The notes beneath the pieces were generated by a model. That model worked only from the letters and a program-made list of their open reading frames with translations. It was not told the origin of the DNA and did no database searches. DNA of 64,000 nucleotides, taken from contig NZ_QFYR01000001.1 in NCBI RefSeq assembly GCF_003254705.1, positions 1,798,001 to 1,862,000 on the forward strand. Reading direction: 5' to 3'. The position numbers were made by a program, and so were the translations under genes. Every line of letters begins with the position of its first letter. Position 1 is the first letter of the stretch. This DNA is from Phenylobacterium deserti (GTDB taxonomy: Bacteria > Pseudomonadota > Alphaproteobacteria > Caulobacterales > Caulobacteraceae). Positions 1 to 7,325 of the stretch are shown here, piece after piece.

Positions 1-396
1 GTTGTTGCGGGTGGCGTGGGAGTAGGGGCAGACCACGTGGGCGGCCTGGGTCAGGGCTTCGGCCGTTTCACGGTCGACGCCGGGCAGGCTGACGGTCAGG
101 GCGACATCGAGGCCGAAGCCTTCGCCGTCGTCGCGCTTGCCGATGCCGACCTGGGCGGTGACGGTGCTGTCGTCTGAGATCTTCACCTTGCGCTGGCTGG
201 CCACGAACTTGAGGGCGCCGAGGAAGCAGGCGGCGTAGCCGGAGGCGAACAGCTGCTCCGGGTTGGTCCCTTCACCGCCTTGGCCGCCGAGTTCCTTGGG
301 GGTGACCAGGGTGACCGCGAGGGCGCCGTCGGCGGTCTTGGCCGAACCGGTGCGGCCGCCGGTGGCGGTGCTCTGGGTGCTGTACAGAATACGCAT
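1..396 (-). CDS. ohr: Organic hydroperoxide resistance protein Ohr (3' end outside window)
   Basis: This thiol peroxidase of the OsmC/Ohr family reduces organic hydroperoxides in the cytoplasm. The 132 visible residues begin [14 protein letters not shown]. The peroxidatic Cys is C57 (in YAACFLGA) and the resolving Cys is C123 (in [10 protein letters not shown]). The family Arg (R15) and Glu (E47, in NPEQLFA) are also visible. Family members are about 140 aa, so only the last few residues lie beyond position 1. The start ATG at 396 is preceded by an AGGAG-type site (401-406 on the reverse strand). It is divergent from the MarR-type regulator gene at 520, the classic ohr/ohrR arrangement. The identification is confident. 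Confidence 0.95.
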   Translation of the reverse strand, partial: MRILYSTQSTATGGRTGSAKTADGALAVTLVTPKELGGQGGEGTNPEQLFASGYAACFLGALKFVASQRKVKISDDSTVTAQVGIGKRDDGEGFGLDVALTVSLPGVDRETAEALTQAAHVVCPYSHATRNN

Positions 397-413
397 ACCT
401 AGCTCCTGTGTGT

Positions 414-490
414 CTTGCGATAGAAGTTATTGCGATATGCAATGGGTAGCGGCCGGCGGCGGCCTTGTCCAGCGGTAATTTATCGCGATA
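414..490. promoter_or_regulatory. Candidate OhrR operators in the ohr/ohrR divergent promoter region
   Basis: The 123-bp gap between the divergent genes holds three related elements. TTGCGATA lies at 415-422. ATTGC-GATAT-GCAAT, with perfect 5-bp arms, lies at 429-443. The 10-bp palindrome TATCGCGATA lies at 481-490. MarR-family OhrR dimers bind such short inverted repeats, so control of both genes by OhrR is inferred. Binding itself cannot be seen from sequence. Confidence 0.55.
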
Positions 491-519
491 TGATTTGTCG
501 TGAGGTGGAGGTGTTGGCG

Positions 520-990
520 ATGACCAAGAGCGAAGGACCGATCGGCCTGGAGGACCAGGTCTGCTTCGGCGTCTATTCGGCCGGGATCGCCATCCAGCGG
601 GCGTACAAGCCGCTGCTGGACCAGCTGGGGATCACCTATCCGCAGTACCTGGTGCTGAACCTTCTGTGGCGGCAGGACGCCCAGACGGTGGGGCGGCTGG
701 CCGATCAGCTGGCGCTGGAGTCGAGCACGCTGACGCCGCTGCTGAAGCGGCTGGAAGGCGCCGGGCTGGTGCGACGCGAGCGTAACCCGGCCGACGAGCG
801 GCAGGTGCACATCGCCCTGACGGAGGCCGGCCGCGCCCTGCGCACCCGGGCCAGCTGCCTGGGCGAGCGGCTGCTTGCCGCCTCGCAGATGAGCATCGCC
901 GAGCTGTCGGAGCTGAACCGCAGCGTCCGCAAGCTGCGCGACCGGATCTACGCTGACATCGGCGGCTGGACGCCCGATACGCCGGCCTGA
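520..990 (+). CDS. ohrR: MarR-family peroxide-sensing repressor OhrR
   Basis: This 156-aa winged-helix regulator would repress ohr until its sensing Cys is oxidised by organic peroxide. C15 (in LEDQVCFGVYS) sits where the reactive Cys of OhrR proteins lies. The DNA-binding part follows (TYPQYLVLNLLW, then TVGRLADQLALESSTLTPLL, then a wing with RRERNPADERQ). An upstream in-frame ATG at 430 would add 30 non-conserved residues. I chose ATG 520 because GAGGTGGAG lies just upstream and the protein then begins like its family. It is divergent from ohr and convergent with the M61 peptidase gene, whose stop starts at the next base. Confidence 0.92.
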   Translation: MTKSEGPIGLEDQVCFGVYSAGIAIQRAYKPLLDQLGITYPQYLVLNLLWRQDAQTVGRLADQLALESSTLTPLLKRLEGAGLVRRERNPADERQVHIALTEAGRALRTRASCLGERLLAASQMSIAELSELNRSVRKLRDRIYADIGGWTPDTPA

Positions 991-2889
991 TCAGGGCGCC
1001 GGGGTCGCAGGTCCAAGCCAGCGGTCGCGGAAGGCGAGCTGGGCGCGGCTGGGCTTCAGACCGGCGTTTTCGAACCGCACCACCTCGAGGGTGGAGTCGG
1101 CCGCCACCTTAAGGTCGGCCTCGCGCGTCTGGCCACGCTGGATGAACCGCACCTTGGCCGTCTCGTCCGGCTTCAGGCGCTCGAGGGCGTCCTGCCAGTC
1201 GGCGTCGGCGGCGAACTCGAAGCGGCCGATGCCCAGGATACGGTCGCCCCTTTCAACGCCGGCGGCGTAGAGCGCCGAGCCGGGCGCGGGCGCCTCGTCG
1301 AGGATCACCTCCGAGCCGCTGACCCGCACGCGCTGGGCGCCCAACCAGGCCTTCTTGGGCGACTTGGGCCGAAGCTTCAGGCCGGCGCGGGCGAACAGGG
1401 GCTCGAAGTCGGGCAGGGCGCTGCCCTGGATGCTGGCGGCAAAGAAGCGCTCGGCGAAACGGGCGTCGCCGGACACTTCGGCCAGGGCGGCCTGAAGGTC
1501 CTGCGGCCTGTAGGGCGTCTCCGACACGCCGTGGGTGCGCCACAGGCGCTTCATGTAGTCGTCCAGGGTCGCGGTCCTGGGCCGGCCGCGCAGCTCCAGG
1601 TCCAGGGCCAGGCCGATCACCGCCCCGTAGGGATAGTAGGAGGTGAAGATGTTCGGGTTGGTGGGGTCCAGGGCTGCGGCGGCGTCCACGAAGGGCGCGC
1701 GCAGGCTCATCTCCTGGGGCGAGCCGTACTGGCGGCCGGGCCCGTTCACTACGCCGTTCAGGGTGCGGCTGAGGTCCGCCAGGTAGGCGTCCACCGTGGA
1801 CTGGCCCGAGCGGCGGATCAGCAGCGGGCCGTAGTACTGGGTGAAGCCCTCGGCCAGCCACAGGGAGGGCGTGGGGTTGGCCCGGGTGAAGTCGAAGGGC
1901 TCGAGCTCGGCCGGGCGGATACGCTCCACATTCCAGGCGTGGAACAGCTCGTGGCTGGCAGTGCCGAGCTGGGCGAAATTCGCCCGAAACAGCGAGCTGG
2001 CGTTGCTGATGATGGTGGAGTTGCGGTGCTCCATGCCGTCGCCGGTGATCTGCGGCAGGTAGTCGGCGATGAAGGTGTAGGTCCCGAAGTCGAACCTCGG
2101 CGCCTGGCCGAACACCTTGATGTGCTCGGGGACGATCTTCTTCAGCTTCTCGGCGAACTGGTCGGCGTCGGCCTCCGTGCCGTTGTGATGCAGCGCCAGC
2201 CGGAAGGTGTAGGTGCGGCCGCCGTCAGCGACCTGCCACTCGCGCAGGTCGAAGTCGCTGAGCTCGGTCGGGCTGTCCATGAAGTACTGGAGGTTCGGCG
2301 CCCAGAAGGTGTCCGCGAGGCCGGCGGCCGGCGGCAGCTGGGTGGCGATCTTCCAGGCCGGATCGGCGCGCTTGAAGCTGACGCGGATCGGCTTGTCGTC
2401 GAAGCCCGAGGCCCAGAGGAAGGTGGCCGGCATGTTCAGGTGCGCGTGGGTGGCGTCCACCTGGGAGTAGGTGCCGTCGCCACGGTCCGCATAGAGGGTG
2501 TAGGTGACCTTCACGACGCCGTCGTGGCCGGCGACGGTCCAGCCGTAAGGGTCGGTGCGATCGATCTTGAGGGCGCGGCCGGCGCCGTCCACCGCCGTGA
2601 CGCGGTAGACGTTCTTGGCGAACTCGTGGATCGCGTAACGCCCCGGGGACGAACGCGACATCTGCAGCTTCAGAGGGCCGGCGGGCACGCCGCGCCAGGT
2701 GGCGGTCACCTGCGCCTCGTGGTGGGCGGCGTTGTCGAACGCAATCTCGTACTGCACGGGCGCGCCGGCGCCCGGATCACGGGCGGCGGCGACCTGAGCG
2801 CCGAGGCTGCCCGGCGCCGGATCCTGAGCCTGAACCCCGCTGGCGGCCAGCAGGCACGCGACCGCGGCGCCGAAAAACAGATTGCGCAT
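991..2889 (-). CDS. M61-family metallopeptidase (glycyl aminopeptidase type) with PDZ domain
   Basis: This exported zinc aminopeptidase has 632 aa. An N-terminal signal peptide (MRNLFFGAAVACLLAASGVQAQ) is followed by the M61 N-terminal domain. The catalytic HExxH (HELFH, residues 313-317) is followed by Glu347 in LAEGFTQYYG. A C-terminal PDZ domain (about 515-610, beginning WLGAQRV and containing GDRILGIG) completes the protein. M61 enzymes such as the Sphingomonas glycyl aminopeptidase prefer N-terminal Gly/Ala. The longer frame starts upstream, but ATG 2889 has a GGGGGGA site and begins the signal peptide. Substrate is not deducible. Confidence 0.9.
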   Translation of the reverse strand: MRNLFFGAAVACLLAASGVQAQDPAPGSLGAQVAAARDPGAGAPVQYEIAFDNAAHHEAQVTATWRGVPAGPLKLQMSRSSPGRYAIHEFAKNVYRVTAVDGAGRALKIDRTDPYGWTVAGHDGVVKVTYTLYADRGDGTYSQVDATHAHLNMPATFLWASGFDDKPIRVSFKRADPAWKIATQLPPAAGLADTFWAPNLQYFMDSPTELSDFDLREWQVADGGRTYTFRLALHHNGTEADADQFAEKLKKIVPEHIKVFGQAPRFDFGTYTFIADYLPQITGDGMEHRNSTIISNASSLFRANFAQLGTASHELFHAWNVERIRPAELEPFDFTRANPTPSLWLAEGFTQYYGPLLIRRSGQSTVDAYLADLSRTLNGVVNGPGRQYGSPQEMSLRAPFVDAAAALDPTNPNIFTSYYPYGAVIGLALDLELRGRPRTATLDDYMKRLWRTHGVSETPYRPQDLQAALAEVSGDARFAERFFAASIQGSALPDFEPLFARAGLKLRPKSPKKAWLGAQRVRVSGSEVILDEAPAPGSALYAAGVERGDRILGIGRFEFAADADWQDALERLKPDETAKVRFIQRGQTREADLKVAADSTLEVVRFENAGLKPSRAQLAFRDRWLGPATPAP

Positions 2890-3028
2890 GAAATCCCCCC
2901 CAGCGGCGGCGCACTCTTCCGCCTGCATCAGTGCGCAGCATGGCGGCTCGGCGGTGGCGCCGCAAGCCGAGGCGGGTCGCGCCGCATCGGCCCGCTCAGG
3001 GGCGTGACTGAAGTGGGGAGTAGCCGGC

Positions 3029-3232
3029 CTAGCGGCGCGCCGCAGGCGTGGTGCAGCCGACAGTGTTGCTGAGCACCGGACGCCCGCAGTCCCAGACCTC
3101 GTAGCCCGGATCGCCGAGTTTTTCCTTCAGGCGTTCCGCCTCCTGCGCCAAGTCGGCGTCGGTAGGCGCGTCGATGATCTCGACGCCGCGGATGTGACCG
3201 TTCGAATCCAATCTGTAGAACCGGTACGGCAC
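3029..3232 (-). CDS. Small conserved-type hypothetical protein (67 aa)
   Basis: The product is about 67 aa if it starts at GTG 3232 (then PYRFYRLDSNGHIRGVEI). That GTG has AGGGGAG eight bases upstream. An in-frame ATG at 3250 and a TTG at 3304 are alternatives with poorer sites. The sequence pattern (aromatic strand, charged helix DLAQEAERLKEKL, then YEVWDCGRPV) resembles the small beta-alpha-beta proteins common in Caulobacterales. I do not recognise a named family and assign no function. It stands alone between the peptidase and the kinase gene. Confidence 0.6.
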   Translation of the reverse strand: MPYRFYRLDSNGHIRGVEIIDAPTDADLAQEAERLKEKLGDPGYEVWDCGRPVLSNTVGCTTPAARR

Positions 3233-3520
3233 CGCCGACGCTCCCCTCATGCGTGCAGGGGGATGATGCGGGCCGCATCGAGGTTGCGAAATAAACTGGA
3301 TCAAGTGGAAGCGCCTGATGGCGAAACTCTTCGTTAGATCAGCCGCTTAAGCTTGGAGGCGGCCTTCAGGAGAACGTGGCGCGCCCAGCTCAGCTTCATT
3401 CGGCCGCAGCCGCAATGTCGGCTGTTCATCAGACGCTCACGGTTGCGCCGGTTAGTGATGCCGCCGTTGCGCCGGTCGGCGTGCGCATAGTCTCGAAACC
3501 GAACGCGCCGGAGCTCTCCA

Positions 3521-4492
3521 CTGATCAGATCCCCTCTCGCGCGGCGGCTCATCGGCGGGGCCGCGCCAACCCCCGGCGCTGAGGCGCTTTGGGCGGGCGC
3601 GTTGATCGTCCTGCCAAGCCTTGTTCGGGCGGTGCTGGCGCCGATGCTGGGCGAGACGGCTCCGTTCGCCTCCTATTTTCCCGCGGTTCTGGTGGCCAGC
3701 GTCTTCGCCGGCTGGCGCGCGGGCCTGGCCGTCACCGTCGGTGCGGCCGCAGTGGCCAACTACTTCTTCATTGCGCCGTTCGGGGAGCTCAGCCTCAGCC
3801 TTACGAACGTGGCGGCCACGGCGCTGTTTCTGGTGACCACGCTGCTGATCATCGTGGTGGCGTCCAACCTGCGCCAGACGGTGAGCGAACTGGATCGCAC
3901 GGTCCGGCGCGAGGAGAGCTTGCGGGTGGAACTGGCCCACCGCGTGAAGAACAACCTGGCGGTCGTCCAGGGCCTGGCGCGGCAGACGTCGCGGCTCAGC
4001 AGCGATCCGGAAGCATTCTACCACGCGCTCAGCGGCCGGCTCATGGCCCTGGGCCAGGCGCACAATATCCTGAGCACGGGCGAGTGGGAGGCCTGCGAGG
4101 TCTCGGTGCTGGTTCGCGAAGCCTTGGGCCCGTTCCAGTCGGAAGGCAGCGTGGCTTTTCATGGCGAGGCTTGCCTGATCCCGCCGGACTCCTGCGTGCC
4201 GCTCGTGCTGGCGTTGCACGAGCTTGCGACCAATGCGGTGAAGTACGGGGCGTTGAGCGAGCCGAACGGGCGGGTGGACGTCGACTGGCGCATCGAGCCG
4301 GCGGACGGAAACCGCCTTCTTCTGCAATGGCGAGAAAGCGGCGGGCCGATCGTGCAGCCGCCGCAACGCCGCGGGCTGGGCTCGCGGCTCCTGAGGCCGC
4401 AGCCCGGCCTGGACGACGCCCGCCTGGCGTTCGATCCGGACGGCGTTCGGTGCGAATTCGAGATCGGCGGAGCGACGCGCCTGCCTGCCTAG
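3521..4492 (+). CDS. HWE-family sensor histidine kinase with DUF4118 membrane domain (apparent CTG start)
   Basis: This is a two-component sensor kinase. Three to four membrane segments of the KdpD-like DUF4118 type (e.g. APFASYFPAVLVASVFAGW) are followed by a phospho-acceptor box ELAHRVKNNLAVVQG (His140). The HWE hallmarks follow: HELATNAVKYGAL (His233) in the N box and WRESGGP (Trp270, Glu272) further on. The only standard start in frame is TTG 3602, which would delete the first membrane part. The frame is open from 3491, and CTG 3521 has GGAG at 3510-3513 with 7-nt spacing, so I propose it. Signal, partner regulator and true start are unknown; no response regulator is adjacent. Confidence 0.8.
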   Translation: MIRSPLARRLIGGAAPTPGAEALWAGALIVLPSLVRAVLAPMLGETAPFASYFPAVLVASVFAGWRAGLAVTVGAAAVANYFFIAPFGELSLSLTNVAATALFLVTTLLIIVVASNLRQTVSELDRTVRREESLRVELAHRVKNNLAVVQGLARQTSRLSSDPEAFYHALSGRLMALGQAHNILSTGEWEACEVSVLVREALGPFQSEGSVAFHGEACLIPPDSCVPLVLALHELATNAVKYGALSEPNGRVDVDWRIEPADGNRLLLQWRESGGPIVQPPQRRGLGSRLLRPQPGLDDARLAFDPDGVRCEFEIGGATRLPA

Positions 4493-4544
4493 CCGGGCGG
4501 CGCTGAGCCCTGGGCCATGCGGCCGGCGAGGCGCGACTGCCCGA

Positions 4545-4580
4545 AGCAGACCTACCGAACGTCAGCTAGGGTGGCTAGCA
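4545..4580 (+). repeat. Dispersed repeat copy A
   Basis: This is a degenerate copy of a motif seen again at 6268-6310, 7201-7243, 7282-7325 and 8535-8563. The shared pieces are AGCAGAC, CCGAAnGTCAGCTA, GGGTGG and AGCGGACCT. This copy retains AGCAGACCTACCGAA, then GTCAGCTAGGGTGG. It lies in the gap between the HWE kinase and the next small gene. Function is unknown. Confidence 0.5.
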
Positions 4581-4595
4581 GGCGGCGACCGCCTT

Positions 4596-4790
4596 TCAAC
4601 GCGCCTGTGATCGCGCGATCAGGGCGTCGAACTCGGCGACGTTCGTCTTCAGTTTGCTGATCGCCTGGATCGAGATGTTCACCTCGTTCGAGTGCATCTG
4701 CAGGGCCCCGGATTCGAGTGCGTCCAGCTGTTCGATGAGCAGCCCGCGTAGATACCGCCACCGGGTCACGAGGTCGGTTTGATCTTCCAT
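4596..4790 (-). CDS. Small hypothetical protein, helical (64 aa)
   Basis: The 64-aa product begins MEDQTDLVTRWRYLRG and is predicted by eye to be nearly all helix, with heptad-like spacing of Leu/Ile (LLIEQLDALESGALQ, then AISKLKTNVAEFDALI), so a small coiled-coil is plausible. ATG 4790 has a good GGGAGG site upstream. I do not recognise a family. It is the last of a run of tiny leftward genes (5905 to 4596). No catalytic motif, signal peptide or membrane segment is seen. Confidence 0.65.
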   Translation of the reverse strand: MEDQTDLVTRWRYLRGLLIEQLDALESGALQMHSNEVNISIQAISKLKTNVAEFDALIARSQAR

Positions 4791-4922
4791 GATGAATGCC
4801 TCCCTCAGAGGAGCGTCAGGCGACTTCCGCCGCAGCTTGGCGCGCCGAACCGTCTTGCACGCGTGCGAAGGCGCCGGCCGGGGGGGAGCGGACTGGCCCC
4901 TACCGGAGCGAGCCGCGGTGGA

Positions 4923-5186
4923 TCACGCCGACGCGTTGGCGCTGGTGTCGAGACGCGAACTCGCTGCCGCCTCAGGGGCGATCGCAACGCCGAGGAAGCT
5001 CATCACGCCTTCGGAGAAGCTGATCTCATCGATCCGAACCCCCGAGTTCCGCTTCAGGCCCGACAGGTCGCGGTTCGAGAGATGAAGCGTCATGTCAGAG
5101 CGCACCAGACCGCGGCCTTCGGCCGTGGCGATCCACTGACGGATCTGCTTGATGCGAGTGTCAGTAGCCGGCGTGGCGATGGTCAT
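4923..5186 (-). CDS. Small hypothetical protein (87 aa)
   Basis: The 87-aa product begins MTIATPATDTRIKQIRQWI. It is mostly hydrophilic, with a central segment (SDMTLHLSNRDLSGLKRN, then ISFSEGVMSFLGVAI) that looks like a folded helix-strand unit rather than random shadow coding. Start ATG 5186 has AAAGGAAT upstream. No family is recognised; no signal peptide or membrane segment is visible. It lies between two other tiny genes in the same direction, 132 bp before the 64-aa gene, and may share a transcript with them. Confidence 0.65.
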   Translation of the reverse strand: MTIATPATDTRIKQIRQWIATAEGRGLVRSDMTLHLSNRDLSGLKRNSGVRIDEISFSEGVMSFLGVAIAPEAAASSRLDTSANASA

Positions 5187-5361
5187 GCTGAATTCCTTTG
5201 GACTTGGATTGGGGCAAGCTGATCAGGGCGCCATTGCGAGACACGGGGCCGTGCCATCGTCGAGCGCGGTTGACCGGCTGAGTCTGCGTCTCGCTCGGCC
5301 TGAGCTTCAGCGCCAGGCGCCGCACCGCGACATCTCACACCAGGCTCAGAGCAGAGATGCG

Positions 5362-5493
5362 TCAGGCGCGACGCGTGCTGCGCGCGTCGTTCAACAGCGT
5401 CACGCGCGGCCGTTGTTGGGCGGCTGCCGATGAGCGCGGATCGGTTAGATCGCGGCGGATCGGGCCGCCGGCGGGACGTCGCGGGTCGTTCAT
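5362..5493 (-). CDS. Tiny basic hypothetical protein (43 aa)
   Basis: This possible gene gives a 43-aa Arg/Pro-rich product (MNDPRRPAGGPIRRDLTDPR, ending DARSTRRA). ATG 5493 has AAAGGCGA at normal distance. The frame continues upstream to a TTG at 5616 that overlaps the stop of the DUF2188-like gene, so an 84-aa version coupled to that gene is an alternative. Composition is low in hydrophobic residues, suggesting a disordered protein. It could be a non-coding leader; confidence is moderate at best. Confidence 0.4.
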   Translation of the reverse strand: MNDPRRPAGGPIRRDLTDPRSSAAAQQRPRVTLLNDARSTRRA

Positions 5494-5612
5494 GATGTCG
5501 CCTTTCGAAATCTGATGGTCGCACCCAAGCGGGTTCGGCTGGCGGGTGAGCGAGCGGCGCGCATTGCGTGCAGTCGCCCGCGCTCGTTGCCCGCGCTCGG
5601 TGGTTGTGTTGA

Positions 5613-5816
5613 TCAATGCGGCGCCACCAGACGGGCCTCGCCGACGAGGACGCAGGCCGCCCCGCCGCGTTCCTCCACCGCGCGGGCTCCAGCCCGGGCT
5701 CCGGCCACCGCTTGTTCGCGCGATTGATAGTCGCCGTAGAACGCGCCGTTCTGAGTAACGGACCAGACGCCCTTGAGCTGGGCGGCCGTGAAGGTGCGTA
5801 TGGTGGTGCGAGCCAT
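5613..5816 (-). CDS. DUF2188-like small protein (67 aa)
   Basis: The 67-aa product begins MARTTIRTFTAAQLKGVWSV. It has the two-strand-plus-helix pattern of DUF2188-type proteins: a W-S-V strand, a YGDYQSREQAVAGARAGARA helix, and a terminal strand CVLVGEA. The function of this family is unknown; members are often listed with stress genes. ATG 5816 overlaps the stop codon of the 29-aa ORF just upstream (TGATG), which indicates translational coupling and supports both starts. A longer frame to 5975 exists but lacks family-like sequence. Confidence 0.7.
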   Translation of the reverse strand: MARTTIRTFTAAQLKGVWSVTQNGAFYGDYQSREQAVAGARAGARAVEERGGAACVLVGEARLVAPH

Positions 5817-5905
5817 CAACGCACCAACCCTGTCATGCGGAACACGAGGGGGAGCGCGGCCCCGGCTAGCGTCAGCAGGGCGCAGGCGAGGAAAATGCCA
5901 GACAT
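5816..5905 (-). CDS. 29-residue single-span membrane peptide, coupled to the DUF2188-like gene
   Basis: This short ORF encodes MSGIFLACALLTLAGAALPL followed by VFRMTGLVR: one hydrophobic helix and a basic C-terminus, typical of bacterial small membrane proteins. Its TGA (5818-5816) overlaps the ATG of the next gene as TGATG, the usual arrangement for coupled translation. The ribosome-binding site is weak (GAGAACTCC before ATG 5905). Size recalls KdpF, but the sequence does not match it and no kdp genes are near. Function is unknown. Confidence 0.55.
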   Translation of the reverse strand: MSGIFLACALLTLAGAALPLVFRMTGLVR

Positions 5906-6350
5906 GGAGTTCTCGACGGACGCCACGACGGGAACGATCGACCGCTTCGCTGGCGGCACACGCCCGACGGCGCACCGAGGTTTATAGCCTAAACCCGGGC
6001 GTATAGGTAGGTAATTCTAAGGATTATCGATACGCCGTTGGCTGATCGCGCGTTGTCTCACGTTTTTGCTGACTCTTGCGTCAAGTCATTTCGAATAAAA
6101 GAAGCAGGCGAAAATGCTCAAAAGCCACGCTCGCCGCGCTCGTGATCAATGTCCTGGATGGCTCACGCCGCGTATGTCTAGCGACCATAAATCATAAGCG
6201 CCGGCCGCCGGGTCGATTTATTCGGTGGCGCTCGCAAGGCCAGGGAGTCGGCGCGGCGCGGCCGTCTAAGCAGACATGCCGAAGGTCAGCTAAGGGTGGA
6301 AAGCGGACCTTGTGCGGGGGGACCGTGCTACTTCGCTGTCGCGCCTCGGC
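5906..6350. other. Gene-free, relatively AT-rich interval
   Basis: No convincing gene is seen in these 445 bases. They are richer in A/T than the surroundings (e.g. around 6001-6030, 6095-6110 and 6183-6200). They hold a small inverted repeat GGTTTA-TAGCC-TAAACC at 5979-5995 and repeat copy B at 6268-6310. The promoter of the leftward tiny-gene run should lie near the left end. A rightward frame from 6076 is rejected for its non-protein-like composition. Confidence 0.5.
6268..6310 (+). repeat. Dispersed repeat copy B (best-preserved)
   Basis: This is the most complete copy: AAGCAGACAT, then GCCGAAGGTCAGCTAAGGG, then TGGAAAGCGGACCT. It shares these blocks in the same order and orientation with copies at 4545, 7201, 7282 and 8535. 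It lies just downstream of the superoxide-dismutase-like gene stop. No transposase or long terminal repeats accompany it. Confidence 0.55.
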
Positions 6351-7040
6351 TCAGGTCGCCAGAGCTCGAGCAAAGCGTGCATTTGCGCCCTTCCAAGAGA
6401 AGGCTTTCATGTACGCGTCTACGTAGGCGCCGGCCCGTGAGCCGTAGTCCATGTGATAGGCGTGCTCGTACATGTCGAGCGCGAGCAGCGGGCGGCCGTC
6501 AGCAAGGGTCTGAGTGTGATCGGAGGACCATTGGTTCACGAGCCGCTGATCGCGTTCACTCCAAGTCAACAGCACCCATCCAGAGCCCCCGCCGAGGGCC
6601 TTGCCCGTCGCCGCAAACTCTGCAGCCCACTGATCATGGCTGCCGAAGTCTCGCTCAATCGCGGTCGCCAACGCTGATGAGGGCGCTCCGCGTTCACCGA
6701 ACCCATCGAAGTGGACCTCGTGCAGGACCATCGAATTCCAGGCGAGCAGCTCCTCCCGCTTCAGCCCATTCACGAGAAATGTCGGAGCGGTCGCCATGTC
6801 CAGCTTGGCGAAGTCGGTCTTGATGGCGCCGAGTCTTCTCACGGCGCCGCCGTAGTTGTTGTCGTAGTGGCTTCGGATGAGCTTCTCCGAAAGACCTGGG
6901 ACCTTGCTGGGGTCGAAAGCCAGAGGTTTGGCCGAGAAAGTCAGGGGGCGCGAGGCAGGCGCAGCCTGGGAGCTCGTCGCGGCCCCAGCTGCGATGGCGG
7001 CTGTGTTGGTCAACAGAGCTCGGCGATCCAGGTCAGGCAT
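6351..7040 (-). CDS. Exported Fe/Mn superoxide-dismutase-family protein with Tat-type signal
   Basis: The 229-aa product has a twin-arginine-like leader (DRRALLTNTAAIAAGAAT) and then an Fe/Mn-SOD fold. Metal-ligand positions are visible: His58 in IRSHYDNNYGG, a His in NSMVLHEVHFDGFG, and Asp/His in LDMYEHAYHMDYG. Canonical enzymes have DVWEHAYY; here Trp is Tyr and the Tyr after the His-Ala-Tyr is His. It would dismutate superoxide in the periplasm if active; the altered residues leave activity open. Start ATG 7040 has TAGGAGAG upstream. Twin-Arg export fits a cofactor-loaded enzyme. Confidence 0.85.
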   Translation of the reverse strand: MPDLDRRALLTNTAAIAAGAATSSQAAPASRPLTFSAKPLAFDPSKVPGLSEKLIRSHYDNNYGGAVRRLGAIKTDFAKLDMATAPTFLVNGLKREELLAWNSMVLHEVHFDGFGERGAPSSALATAIERDFGSHDQWAAEFAATGKALGGGSGWVLLTWSERDQRLVNQWSSDHTQTLADGRPLLALDMYEHAYHMDYGSRAGAYVDAYMKAFSWKGANARFARALAT

Positions 7041-7200
7041 GTCGGCTCTCCTATGGAGCTGGATGGAAGCGGAGGCGCAGCGTCCTGGTCAGTCTATGGA
7101 TGGCTAGTCTCGCCACACGCAACCATGTTCCCGAAGGCAGCCACGGATCAGCAGCGGAGACGAGCCCGGCGCCCGGAGGTGGACGGCTCGCGATCCAGAC

Positions 7201-7243
7201 AGCAGACCATCCGAAGGCCCGCTATGGGTCGGAGCTGACCTTG
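7201..7243 (+). repeat. Dispersed repeat copy C1
   Basis: This degenerate copy in the gap upstream of the SOD-like gene contains AGCAGACCATCCGAAGG, then GCTATGGGTCGGAGCTGACCT. A second copy follows 40 bases later in the same orientation. The interval 7041-7323 holds no gene. Confidence 0.45.
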
Positions 7244-7281
7244 GCTCCCGGCGGGAAAGCGGACTTCCTTCAGCCTCGCCG

Positions 7282-7325
7282 CAGAGCGGACGCTCCGACG
7301 TCAGCTGGGGGTGGAAAACGGACCT
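7282..7325 (+). repeat. Dispersed repeat copy C2
   Basis: This copy reads AGAGCGGACGCTCCGACGTC, then AGCTGGGGGTGGAAAACGG, then ACCT. It matches copy B in block order (AGCGGAC, CCGA-GTCAGCT, GGGTGGAAA-CGGACCT). It ends at the 3' end of the DUF6894 gene. Confidence 0.5.

Noticed and set aside
1531..3072. Long plus-strand open frame of 513 codons
   Set aside because: It is the antisense shadow of the M61 peptidase gene; composition is Gly/Arg/Ala/Val-biased with no domain, while the minus strand has signal peptide, HExxH and PDZ.
3376..3582. 68-codon plus-strand frame before the HWE kinase
   Set aside because: Considered as a separate small gene or as the true 5' end of the kinase after a frameshift. 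Its sequence does not resemble a DUF4118 N-terminus and its ribosome-binding site is poor.
6076..6426. 116-codon plus-strand frame in the AT-rich gap
   Set aside because: Composition is Arg/Cys/Lys-rich and not protein-like, it runs into the antisense of the SOD-like gene, and no ribosome-binding site is seen.
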